This document shows positions 1-7,893 of a stretch of 10,142 bases of DNA, piece by piece. The DNA is from an uncultured Eudoraea sp. GTDB lineage: Bacteria; Bacteroidota; Bacteroidia; Flavobacteriales; Flavobacteriaceae. Under the pieces are notes generated by a model. It had not been told where the DNA came from and ran no database searches. It saw only the letters and a list, made by a program, of their open reading frames with translations. Within the stretch, counting starts at the first letter, position 1, and every line of letters starts with the position of its first letter. The stretch is from the NCBI GenBank assembly GCA_905479615.1, contig CAJQNH010000225.1:1-10142 (forward strand), given 5' to 3'. Position numbers and translations under genes: made by a program.

Positions 1-714
1 GAAGACTTTAGTAAATATGTTAGTTTTCACCTTTCTGCCTGGCCGCCCAGAAGCGATGAAGATAACGGACCCGTTAAGCGAAGTTCTTTGAGAGAAATGC
101 ATACGCCTCAATTTTCACGCTTAAATAAGGAAGCCACAGACTTCAACGAGAAACCTTGTGCATCAGTTTCCGGATACGGATACGGATTAGGGATTCATAC
201 TAATTGTAAAGGCTTAAAATTGGTCAGACATGGCGGTGCACTACCCGGTTTTGGAAGTAATTATGTATTTTATCCAGACTATGGAGTTGGGATAATGGCC
301 TTTGGTAATCTTACCTATACAGCTCCATGGCCCCTTAAAAAGATAGAAAAATTACTATTTGAAAGCCTGGACTTGGAGCCTCGAAAACTTCCCGTATCAG
401 CTATTTTAAAGGAAAGACAGCAACAAGTAAGTCAATTAATTCAAACCTGGAGTCCTGATTTGGAAGTGGAACTGTTGGCCGAAAATTTCTATATGGACAA
501 ATCCCGTGAACGCTGGATGGCGGAGGTAAAAGAGATTTTTGATAAAGCAGGCACAGTTATCAGCACAAATGAAATTAAACCTGATAATCAACTCAGGGGA
601 AGATTTAGCATTAAGACCGAGAATGGAGTAATAAACATCTTTTTTACACTAACCCCTGAAAAAGAAGCGAAATTACAGCAACTTTATTTATCATTTGAAG
701 CTGGCGAATCCTAA
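1..714 (+). CDS. Serine hydrolase, beta-lactamase/PBP-like family, C-terminal part (5' truncated)
   Basis: The frame is open from the first base, so the gene begins upstream of the window; 237 codons and the stop are present. The text around window residues 1-50 (EDFSKYVSFHLSAWPPRS, then SSLREMHTPQF) is typical of the distal half of class C beta-lactamase-like serine hydrolases (COG1680). The HGG triad at bases 229-237, followed by ALPGFGSNYVFYPDYGVGI, fits the third active-site box (the KTG equivalent) on the core beta-strand. The nucleophile SxxK and YxN motifs must lie upstream and cannot be checked. After the catalytic domain comes a further region of about 100 residues (MDKSRERWMAEV, FFTLTPEKEAKLQQL) that looks like a small separate alpha/beta domain, possibly NTF2/DUF3887-like. 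Such proteins are usually exported peptidases or esterases, and true beta-lactamase activity is not implied. The gene is convergent with the next one. Confidence 0.88.
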   Translation, partial: EDFSKYVSFHLSAWPPRSDEDNGPVKRSSLREMHTPQFSRLNKEATDFNEKPCASVSGYGYGLGIHTNCKGLKLVRHGGALPGFGSNYVFYPDYGVGIMAFGNLTYTAPWPLKKIEKLLFESLDLEPRKLPVSAILKERQQQVSQLIQTWSPDLEVELLAENFYMDKSRERWMAEVKEIFDKAGTVISTNEIKPDNQLRGRFSIKTENGVINIFFTLTPEKEAKLQQLYLSFEAGES

Positions 715-753
715 AAAAGTAAAGAGTGCGATCGCACTCTTTACTAATCTTTT
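713..753. terminator. Bidirectional intrinsic terminator between convergent genes
   Basis: Bases 718-745 form a 28-bp perfect palindrome with no central spacer (arm AGTAAAGAGTGCGA, centre GCGATCGC). It lies 3 bases after the stop at 712-714 and 35 bases beyond the end of the minus-strand gene. Read on the minus strand, the stem is followed by six T (complement of 713-718), a textbook Rho-independent terminator. Read on the plus strand, it is followed by TCTTTT after a two-base gap, a weaker tail. The position between convergent genes fits shared use. A palindromic protein-binding site is possible but less likely. Confidence 0.8.
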
Positions 754-780
754 GAGAGAAATAAATTTGGTCTTTAAAGC

Positions 781-2145
781 CTATTCAACCAGCTCTTCTA
801 TCCCGGTTTCAATATTGTGCTTTATTAAAAATTCCTCAACTACTTCTTCCAGGCTTGGTTTCCCAATAGATTGAAGGTCATAAAAAACCCGCGTACTTGG
901 TTTTCTAATATTTATCACCCTGTTTAAATCTATGGGCGTACCAATAACTACTGCATCGCAATCACAACTATTTATAGTCACTTCCAGATCTCTGAGCTGG
1001 TGAACACCATACCCCATAGCCGGTAATAATTTTCCAATTTTTGGATAAGTCTCAAAGGTATCCTTCAATTGCCCTACAAGGTATGGCCTGGGATCTACGA
1101 TCTCAGAAGCTCCAAATTTTTTCGCAGCCAAAGTACCTGCTCCAAGTTTCATGCCTCCATGAGTTAATGTTGGCCCATCTTCTACCACTAGCACCCTTTT
1201 ATTTCGGATTACGGACGGATCTTCAACACTTATTGGTGAGGCAGCATCAATTACAATAGCGTTTGGAACAACTTGAGTAATTAATCTTCGGAGTTTATCA
1301 ATTTTTTTCGGGCGTGCACTGTCTATTTTATTTATAATAACAACATCAGACATTCTTAAAGTGACTTCTCCGGGATAATATTTTGTTCCATGGCCTACTC
1401 TGTGAGGATCCGTAACGGTAATATGCAAATCAGACACATAGAAAGGAAAATCATTGTTTCCTCCATCCCATACAATGATATCACAACCATCCGGATCATT
1501 CTCAGCCGCCCTGACTATATCTTCATAATCCACTCCTGCATAAATGACATTTCCTCTGACAATATGAGGTTCGTATTCTTCCATTTCTTCAATGGTACAG
1601 TCGTATTTCTCCAGGTCTTCCAGGCGGGCATAGCGCTGTACCCTCTGTGCCTCAAGGTCTCCGTAGGGCATAGGGTGTCGGATGGCCACAACTTTAAGTC
1701 CATTTTCAATAAGGATCTCAATCAATCGCCTGGCAGTCTGACTCTTACCACAACCTGTTCGGGTTGCGCCAACACTAATTATTGGTTTAGTGCTCTTAAC
1801 CGAGGTTTCTTTTCTGCCCAGTAAGACAAAATTTGCACCCGCAGTATTTACAAGGGCACTTTTATGCATTAGTTGTTCATAGGAGACATCCGAATAAGAA
1901 AAAACAACATCATCAATTTTGAGATCAACAATTAATTGTGTAAGGTCTTTTTCATCATAAATTGGAATGCCGGAAGGATATAATTCTCCCGCCAGTGAAG
2001 GTGGGTATTTACGATTTAAGATATTAGGAATTTGTGCTGCCGTAAAAGCTACTACCTCATAGCTCTCATTATCCCGGTATACGGTATTGAAATTGTGAAA
2101 ATCACGGCCGGCAGCTCCCATGATAAGGATTCTTTTTTTTATCAT
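781..2145 (-). CDS. Cyclic 2,3-diphosphoglycerate synthase-like P-loop protein (predicted GTPase, COG2403 type)
   Basis: A 454-residue cytoplasmic protein in two parts. Residues 1-115 form a Rossmann-like nucleotide-binding region starting KKRILIMGAAGRDFHNFN. Residues 121-450 form a P-loop NTPase with Walker A GATRTGCGKS (126-135), WDGGNND (226-232, Walker B region), NKID (272-275, the GTPase-like base-recognition motif) and VEDGPTLTHGGM (321-332). The order and length match the family typified by archaeal cyclic 2,3-diphosphoglycerate synthetase, which closes 2,3-bisphosphoglycerate to its cyclic anhydride using ATP. Bacterial members are annotated either this way or as predicted GTPases, and their substrate is, to my knowledge, not settled. 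The ATG at 2145 begins MIKKRI, follows an A/T-rich leader and has a plausible promoter just upstream. Monocistronic, convergent with the serine hydrolase and divergent from the META lipoprotein. The family call is firm; the reaction is inferred. Confidence 0.85.
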   Translation of the reverse strand: MIKKRILIMGAAGRDFHNFNTVYRDNESYEVVAFTAAQIPNILNRKYPPSLAGELYPSGIPIYDEKDLTQLIVDLKIDDVVFSYSDVSYEQLMHKSALVNTAGANFVLLGRKETSVKSTKPIISVGATRTGCGKSQTARRLIEILIENGLKVVAIRHPMPYGDLEAQRVQRYARLEDLEKYDCTIEEMEEYEPHIVRGNVIYAGVDYEDIVRAAENDPDGCDIIVWDGGNNDFPFYVSDLHITVTDPHRVGHGTKYYPGEVTLRMSDVVIINKIDSARPKKIDKLRRLITQVVPNAIVIDAASPISVEDPSVIRNKRVLVVEDGPTLTHGGMKLGAGTLAAKKFGASEIVDPRPYLVGQLKDTFETYPKIGKLLPAMGYGVHQLRDLEVTINSCDCDAVVIGTPIDLNRVINIRKPSTRVFYDLQSIGKPSLEEVVEEFLIKHNIETGIEELVE

Positions 2146-2176
2146 GTTAATTAATTTTTAGATACATTTAATCCTT

Positions 2177-2207
2177 CGAAGATATCCTAAGATTAATGCA
2201 CTGGAAA
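2177..2207 (-). promoter_or_regulatory. Putative Bacteroidetes-type promoter for the cDPG synthase-like gene
   Basis: On the minus strand, TATCTTCG (2184 down to 2177) matches the -7 consensus TAnnTTTG at all but one fixed position. A TTTC (2207 down to 2204) lies exactly 19 bases upstream as a -33 element (consensus TTTG). Transcription would start near 2170, giving a leader of about 25 bases before the ATG at 2145. The match is by eye only, and AT-rich DNA yields chance hits. The -33 element would overlap the most upstream possible start codon of the divergent lipoprotein gene. Confidence 0.4.
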
Positions 2208-2938
2208 TGATAAAAATCATATTCAACGCCGCACATATGAAAACAACTAATAATATGATTAAAAGTTATCTGACAATTTTGATGATTTTTGCTTCTATTT
2301 TTATTCTGGAAGGCTGTAGTTCTCAAAAAAACGCTATTTATTGGGTAAATAGCATGAAAAATAACTGCACGAATGGCGCAGGTCAGATGCAATGCTTAAT
2401 GATTCATAAAGGTGATTCCATGGACACGCCACAGTGGGAATTATTCTATACCGAAATTGAGGGGTTTATTTGGGAGCCCGGATACTTTCAGAAAATTGAA
2501 ATTAAAGAAGATCTTTTGGATGAAGAAAATTTACCAGCAGATGCATCCGGCAATAAATACTCTTTAATAAATGTCCTGGAAAAACAAAGGGATAGCCGTT
2601 TTGACCTGAATACAAAGTGGATCTTGTATAGTATCCATGGGAATCTCGTCAGTCCGGGCAACCCTCTTCCAACCATAGAATTCAAACTTTCTGAAATGAG
2701 AGTTTTTGGAAACAATGGCTGCAATAACTATTCGGGAAGCATCGAAAACATAACTTCAGATACAATAACATTTGGTCCTGTGATGAGTACAAAAATGATG
2801 TGTATGGAAATGGCTGTCCCGGATAGTTTTGATCAGGCTCTATTCAAATCATTAAATTACAAGGTCGAGTATCAATTTCTTAAATTCACCGATGGCAACG
2901 GAAATGAAACTTTGTCTTTTAAAAAAGAAGATTTATAA
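2207..2938 (+). CDS. DUF4377-META (HslJ-like) two-domain lipoprotein
   Basis: Up to 243 residues. A hydrophobic segment (about 20-35) ends in LEGC with Cys37 followed by SSQ, a signal-peptidase-II lipobox, so the protein should be lipidated and sit in the cell envelope. Residues 43-127 match DUF4377: YWVNS, paired cysteines 54 and 63, WELFYTEIEGFIWEPGY, and a closing PADASGNKYSLINVL. Residues 134-240 are a META domain as in HslJ: TKWIL, then GNNGCNNYSG (168-177) and STKMMCME (194-201). META proteins are linked to heat-shock and envelope stress or antibiotic tolerance, but their biochemical role is not well defined. The longest frame is given. In-frame ATGs at 2237 and 2255 would give signal peptides of 26 and 20 residues, nearer the normal length, and 2255 has the most A-rich upstream context, so the true start is probably one of these. 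Transcribed divergently from the cDPG synthase-like gene. Confidence 0.85.
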   Translation: MIKIIFNAAHMKTTNNMIKSYLTILMIFASIFILEGCSSQKNAIYWVNSMKNNCTNGAGQMQCLMIHKGDSMDTPQWELFYTEIEGFIWEPGYFQKIEIKEDLLDEENLPADASGNKYSLINVLEKQRDSRFDLNTKWILYSIHGNLVSPGNPLPTIEFKLSEMRVFGNNGCNNYSGSIENITSDTITFGPVMSTKMMCMEMAVPDSFDQALFKSLNYKVEYQFLKFTDGNGNETLSFKKEDL

Positions 2939-3037
2939 AAGCCCAGTAATTCCAAAAAACCACAAGGTCTGTGCTGGAATGAGGCTGTCTACAAAAGAAA
3001 AAGATTATATTAGCCTTCGGATTTAATAGCACTTCTT

Positions 3038-5536
3038 ATGTTTACAAAATTTAAATTATTCTTAAGTTTATTAGTTGTTTGTGGCGCATTGTTAACTCCG
3101 GTAGCCATACTATCGCAAGTATCTTCAGAAACAAAGACAATTGATTCAACCCTGGTAACCCAACCAGAGGCCATTCCTGTGATCAACATTATTCAGGAGA
3201 TAGAAAGCACAATCAAACAACTAAAGCAGACTGAGAAGAAAACTGAGCCGAGGAAAAGCGTCATGAAAATTGATTCCATGCTCCCCCTTTATGTTGATTT
3301 TATCAGTGAAAGCCAGAAATATGCACAAAGGTTTATAGGGGCAAATCCCAACAGGCAAAAAGTAGATAATCAAATTAAAAAATGGAATGGATTTCTAGAC
3401 TATTTAAGAAAATGGGAATCGACAATAAATGTTTACGAAAAGCGAAATGCCATCTTAATCGAAGAGATATATTTTAAACAAAAAACCTGGGAGTTAACCT
3501 ATCAAAATGCAGTATTGGAAAATGTACCTCCTCAATTACTGGCTGATATACAAAAAGTACAGGGGGAAGTAAAGGCTATATTTACGAAAATTAAAGATGA
3601 AAATAATTACTTTCTGAACCTGGAATCCCAAATTAGTGATCAAATTTTTATTATTGAAGAAGTCATAGAGGAATTGTTAACGCTAAAAAACTCTAATGCA
3701 TACAAATTACTTTATTTAAGGCATCCACCTTTATGGAAGACCTCATTTAAAACGGTTAAAAAAGATACTTCTCAAAAAGCTGGTGTAGAATCAATTTCGG
3801 CAAATATTTCAAATATTTTCAGTTTTATAAAGTCCAGTGAAAATGATATTTACTTATTTATCTTAATTATTGCACTCTTCACAACTGTGATTATTTATTT
3901 AAAAAAAGTTTTCCTAAAATATGATTTTAAGGAACCTCATGAAGATTTACAAAATGCAAAATATCTCATAACAAATAAAACAGCTTGGTGTATCGTCTTT
4001 ATTTCTATCGTATGTGCCATATTTTTCTTTATCAATACCCCTCAGCTTTTTGATGATATTTTGGCTTTATTACTGCTTATTTCTACTTTGCCATTGTTAC
4101 AACCCTATCTCGATAAACGATTCAAGAATATCATCTTCTTTGTAATTTTAATTTTTATTCTTGATGTTGGCAAAACTTATTTTTGGTTTTCATCTCCACA
4201 TTACAGGCTATATCTCTTATTTCAGGCACTTCTGATTGCGTCCATTTTGTTTTATTTCACTTATCCATTTTTAAAAACAAAGGAGTTTTATAAAAAAGGC
4301 ATGGGTGTTTACCTGATTAGACTCACGCCTGTAGTATATTTTCTTCTTCTTATCTCGGTTATCGCTAATGTTTTAGGATACACCAACCTGACAGATTTAG
4401 CCTTAAAAATATGTATGCAAAGTAGTGAAATATTTATAGTGTTCATTACAATGTTAAAAATAGCTAATGCTGTTTCAACCGGTATAATACATAATAGTTA
4501 TTGTAGAAGAAATAACTATGATCCTACTATAAAAAGGGCAATTGAGTCAAAGGTATCACAAACTTTAAAGGTCCTGATAGGGATATTCCTGGCTATCTAT
4601 TTTCTTAAAATGATAGATCTGCTAGTGCCACTTACAGAATTAATTAACAGCATCCTTTCTGAGCCCTATAAAGTAGGAAGTATTACATTTACACTAGACA
4701 CCATATTGACATTTATAGGAATTCTTGCCGCTTCTTTTCTGATTACCAGTTTTGTTTCTTTTCTGTTAGATGGCAAAGAGGTTAATTTAAAAATTGTAAA
4801 ATTACCTAAAGGAATCCCGGCAGCAATATCATTGGTAATCCGCTATTTTATTCTGGCTTTTGGCTTTATATTGGCCCTCTCTGCACTCGGAATAGATTTA
4901 AGTAAATTTAATTTAATGGCTGGTGCCCTTGGTCTGGGCATCGGGTTTGGCTTGCAAAATGTTATTTCAAATTTTGTTTCGGGAATTATACTGGTCTTTG
5001 AAAGACCTATTTTACCTGGCGATAGCGTAGAAGTAAACAATTTACTGGGTACAGTTAAGAAAATAGGTGTGCGATCATCCAAGATAAGTACTTATGAAGG
5101 TGCAGAAGTAGTTGTTCCAAATAATAATTTAATTTCGAATGATCTGATTAACTGGACACTATCAGATAATATTAAAAGAATTGAAATTTTGGTTGGAACC
5201 AGCTACGATTCAGACCCCAATGAGATTCTTCTACTACTTGTTGAGATAGCCAATGAGCATGATGATGTATTAAAAACTCCGCAACCAAGAGCCCTTTTTA
5301 GCGAATTTGGCGAGAGTTCGTTAAACTTCAGGCTTCTTTTCTGGGTTCATTTTGAAGATGGGTTGCAGGCCAAAAGTGATATCACCTTAAGTATTTATAA
5401 CAAATTTAAAGAACAAAATATAGAAATCCCCTTCCCGCAACGGGTAATTCATATCCCACGGGGAATTAAAAACATCCCCAGGGCTGAGAATCAGGAATTA
5501 CCACCAGATGAGCAAAAACCTAAACAAGATTCTTAA
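3038..5536 (+). CDS. MscS-family mechanosensitive ion channel with large N-terminal periplasmic region
   Basis: 832 residues, far longer than the roughly 290-residue core MscS and closer to MscK/MscM-type large members. Residues 1-26 form a signal peptide or first anchor (likely cleavage ILS|Q27). Residues 30-265 are hydrophilic, mostly helical and rich in Lys/Glu, predicted periplasmic. About ten hydrophobic helices follow (near 271-289, 315-333, 338-355, 363-377, 390-410, 428-446, 462-480, 511-527, 550-575, 596-617). The pore helix begins near 624 (GALGLGIGFGLQNVISNFVSG, Gly/Ala-rich as in MscS TM3). The beta domain follows with FERPILPGDSVEV (654-666) and VVVPNNNLISN (691-701), and the cytoplasmic vestibule runs to about 808. 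It probably opens on membrane tension during hypo-osmotic shock. ATG at 3038 begins MFTKFK, giving a standard signal peptide. The patatin-like gene starts 32 bases downstream, suggesting co-transcription. No catalytic domain is fused. Confidence 0.92.
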   Translation: MFTKFKLFLSLLVVCGALLTPVAILSQVSSETKTIDSTLVTQPEAIPVINIIQEIESTIKQLKQTEKKTEPRKSVMKIDSMLPLYVDFISESQKYAQRFIGANPNRQKVDNQIKKWNGFLDYLRKWESTINVYEKRNAILIEEIYFKQKTWELTYQNAVLENVPPQLLADIQKVQGEVKAIFTKIKDENNYFLNLESQISDQIFIIEEVIEELLTLKNSNAYKLLYLRHPPLWKTSFKTVKKDTSQKAGVESISANISNIFSFIKSSENDIYLFILIIALFTTVIIYLKKVFLKYDFKEPHEDLQNAKYLITNKTAWCIVFISIVCAIFFFINTPQLFDDILALLLLISTLPLLQPYLDKRFKNIIFFVILIFILDVGKTYFWFSSPHYRLYLLFQALLIASILFYFTYPFLKTKEFYKKGMGVYLIRLTPVVYFLLLISVIANVLGYTNLTDLALKICMQSSEIFIVFITMLKIANAVSTGIIHNSYCRRNNYDPTIKRAIESKVSQTLKVLIGIFLAIYFLKMIDLLVPLTELINSILSEPYKVGSITFTLDTILTFIGILAASFLITSFVSFLLDGKEVNLKIVKLPKGIPAAISLVIRYFILAFGFILALSALGIDLSKFNLMAGALGLGIGFGLQNVISNFVSGIILVFERPILPGDSVEVNNLLGTVKKIGVRSSKISTYEGAEVVVPNNNLISNDLINWTLSDNIKRIEILVGTSYDSDPNEILLLLVEIANEHDDVLKTPQPRALFSEFGESSLNFRLLFWVHFEDGLQAKSDITLSIYNKFKEQNIEIPFPQRVIHIPRGIKNIPRAENQELPPDEQKPKQDS

Positions 5537-5568
5537 AAAAATAGTGGATATATTTATTACGTATAAAA

Positions 5569-7893
5569 ATGATCAGAAAATACTTTAAAGTTATCTTCCT
5601 TGTGCTTTTAATGGGAATCCCTCCATTTCTTTCAGCACAGGAAAAAAAACCAAAAGTTGTTGTGGTATTGAGTGGTGGTGGAGCAAAAGGAATTGCGCAT
5701 ATTCCATTTATTCAAACTCTTGATTCCTTAGGAATTGTTCCGGATCTGGTGGTGGGTACCAGCATGGGAAGTATTGTTGGGGGTCTATACGCCATGGGAT
5801 ATTCGGGCGACAGCATTGCCAATATTGCCCTGAATGCCAATTGGGACAAACTTTTAAGTGGGGATATTTCTTTATCTGATGTTAGCGTGGAAGAAAAAAG
5901 TGAATTTAAGAAATATCTGGTAAATTTAGATTTAAAGAAAGGAAAACCGCAAATAAATGATGCATTAGTAAATGATCAGAACTTAAGGGAATTTTTGTCT
6001 TTGCTCACCTATCCGGTTTACCGTGTAAATGATTTTGATAAACTTGTAATACCTTATAGAGCTATCGCTACCGATATTGTTAATGGCAAGAAAGTGATCA
6101 TTGACGGAGGGTCCTTACTTGTAGCCATGAGGGCGAGTATGTCTATTCCCAGTATATTTAAACCAGTATCCTACGAAAATACACTTTTAGTGGATGGAGG
6201 CATACTTGATAATTTTCCAACTGATGTTGCCAAAGAAATGGGAGCTGACATCATTATAGGAAGTGATGTTGGTGGTGGCATGGCACCCATTGAAAAATTA
6301 GATAATATTGCTACTATTTTGTTTCAAACCGGGATGCTAACCAGTAATCTAATAAATCCAGAGAATCGAAGGTTATGTAATATACTAATAGATCATATTC
6401 CTAATTTAAGTTATTCTACCGGCGATTTTTCAAAAAGTAGGGAAATCTATGAAGAAGGCAAAATTGCAACATTGCAAAACAAGGGTGCCTTAGTGGAGCT
6501 TTCTGAAAAATTAAAGGATTATCCAAAAAGAAGTCATGAACTCCCTGATGTAGAACCTGAATTTATATTGGATACAATAATCTACAAAAATATTAGTGAG
6601 GATAATCTAAAACTTGTTAAAGCACGAACCAATATTGAAACAAATAAAAAATATAAACCAGAGGCACTTATAGAAGGAATAGACAGAGCCATGGGAACTA
6701 ATCTCTTTCGACAAATTACTTTTGCTTCCTATACTCGGGATAATAAGCTGGGAATTGAAATAAACGGCTTTGAAAAATCTAAACATCAATTAAATGGATC
6801 ATTACACTACGATGCATACAGAGGGGTTGGCTTAATTCTAAACTATACCGGAAGAAACACTATAGGAGAGGCTTCCAGGCTGCTGTTAACACTGGATGTT
6901 GCAGAACAACCCCATTTTAGAACACAGTACCAGAAAAATTTTGGGGATCAAAAGGAATGGTGGTGGCGATCCGAAATTTATGGGGAGCAATTAAAGCAAA
7001 AAGTTTACATAGGTGGCAGCGCCACAGATGATATGAAATACAGATACTTTTTATATGATAATGAGCTAAATAAAAATATTAACTCTTTAAAGAGTTATGT
7101 GGGTTTAGGTATTAATTATAATTACACTGAAATAAGTCCAAAAATTGATCCGGATATCGAAGATAATATTCTTTCACTCAAAGATTACTTTTCGAACAAT
7201 ATAGAAGTCTATGCGCACTATTTACGCAATACTTTAAATGATGTTTTCTTTCCAACCAAAGGTTCTTTCTTTAATGCAAGAGTAGGCAGGTCTTTATTAA
7301 ATGATGTTAATCTTTCCTTTAGCGATATTGACCTTACCGGTGTGAAAGGAAGTACCAACGGATTTACAAAATTTAGTGCGGAGTTTGAGGAAAGGATTCC
7401 GTTTAAAGAGAAGATAACTGGAATATTTGGAGCGTCTTTTGGTTTTATTTTTGAAGATCAACTACAATCCAATGATGTCTCTTTTACAGATTATGGTTAT
7501 GCCGCTAAATACTTTTTAGGTGGAAATATGGTAACGCCCAATAAAGACAGCTATATGTTTACAGGGTTGCGCGATGATGAATTGAATTTAAATCAATTCA
7601 TTAAACTAAATATTGGTATTCAATTAAATCCAATAAAAAAAGTATTTATTACACCGCATTTTAATATCGCGTCCGTTGGTTTTGATGATTTTAGTATATA
7701 TATAAAAGATGCCTTTTCTCCTAATGGGGAATGGCAGGAACTCATAGAAACAAGCATGCTTTTATCCACAGGAGCAACCTTCTCCTATAGATCGCCTTTG
7801 GGACCGATTAATTTCGACGTATCCTGGGTAAATAATATAGACAAAGTAAGATTGACCTTCAGTGTGGGCATTCCCATAAATCGTTCCAACTAG
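5569..7893 (+). CDS. Patatin-like phospholipase with POTRA and outer-membrane beta-barrel (PlpD-like, type Vd)
   Basis: 774 residues. The signal peptide ends LSA|Q24. The patatin domain (about 29-320) carries the oxyanion loop GGGAKG (36-41), the nucleophile elbow GTSMGS with Ser65, and the catalytic Asp209 in VDGG, so the Ser-Asp dyad is intact and lipid acyl hydrolase activity is likely. Residues about 328-400 fit one POTRA repeat (a helix pair with RAMGTNLFRQITF before the last strand). Residues about 405-774 are alternating polar/hydrophobic strands with turn-rich loops, consistent with a BamA/Omp85-like barrel, and the chain ends in a strand (VRLTFSVGIPI) plus a few residues. Patatin-POTRA-barrel is the order of type Vd autotransporters such as PlpD; whether the lipase domain faces outward or into the periplasm here cannot be told. 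ATG at 5569 follows AAAA. Likely in an operon with the MscS-type channel 32 bases upstream. Confidence 0.92.
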   Translation: MIRKYFKVIFLVLLMGIPPFLSAQEKKPKVVVVLSGGGAKGIAHIPFIQTLDSLGIVPDLVVGTSMGSIVGGLYAMGYSGDSIANIALNANWDKLLSGDISLSDVSVEEKSEFKKYLVNLDLKKGKPQINDALVNDQNLREFLSLLTYPVYRVNDFDKLVIPYRAIATDIVNGKKVIIDGGSLLVAMRASMSIPSIFKPVSYENTLLVDGGILDNFPTDVAKEMGADIIIGSDVGGGMAPIEKLDNIATILFQTGMLTSNLINPENRRLCNILIDHIPNLSYSTGDFSKSREIYEEGKIATLQNKGALVELSEKLKDYPKRSHELPDVEPEFILDTIIYKNISEDNLKLVKARTNIETNKKYKPEALIEGIDRAMGTNLFRQITFASYTRDNKLGIEINGFEKSKHQLNGSLHYDAYRGVGLILNYTGRNTIGEASRLLLTLDVAEQPHFRTQYQKNFGDQKEWWWRSEIYGEQLKQKVYIGGSATDDMKYRYFLYDNELNKNINSLKSYVGLGINYNYTEISPKIDPDIEDNILSLKDYFSNNIEVYAHYLRNTLNDVFFPTKGSFFNARVGRSLLNDVNLSFSDIDLTGVKGSTNGFTKFSAEFEERIPFKEKITGIFGASFGFIFEDQLQSNDVSFTDYGYAAKYFLGGNMVTPNKDSYMFTGLRDDELNLNQFIKLNIGIQLNPIKKVFITPHFNIASVGFDDFSIYIKDAFSPNGEWQELIETSMLLSTGATFSYRSPLGPINFDVSWVNNIDKVRLTFSVGIPINRSN

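Noticed and set aside
728..735. GCGATCGC as a cyanobacterial HIP1-type repeat.
   Set aside because: It occurs only as the centre of the terminator palindrome, and all coding evidence points to Bacteroidetes.
1390..1824. A 144-codon open frame on the + strand, opposite the cDPG synthase-like gene.
   Set aside because: It lies wholly antisense to a gene with clear family motifs and has no recognisable domain.
2163..2170. TACATTTA as a -7 element for the lipoprotein gene.
   Set aside because: The only -33 candidate is the poly-T run inside the neighbouring coding region, which matches trivially.
2949..2980. Possible hairpin after the lipoprotein gene: ATTCCA (2949-2954) with TGGAAT (2975-2980), and an inner CACA/TGTG.
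   Set aside because: The stem is short and interrupted by an unequal internal loop, and no T-run follows, so it is not a convincing terminator.
3006..3013. TATATTAG resembling a -7 promoter element upstream of the MscS-type channel gene.
   Set aside because: No TTTG-like -33 element lies at the expected 17-21 base spacing, and single -7-like matches are common in AT-rich DNA.
5549..5556. TATATTTA in the 32-base gap between the channel and patatin genes, as an internal promoter.
   Set aside because: There is no matching -33 element, and the short gap fits read-through from the channel gene better.
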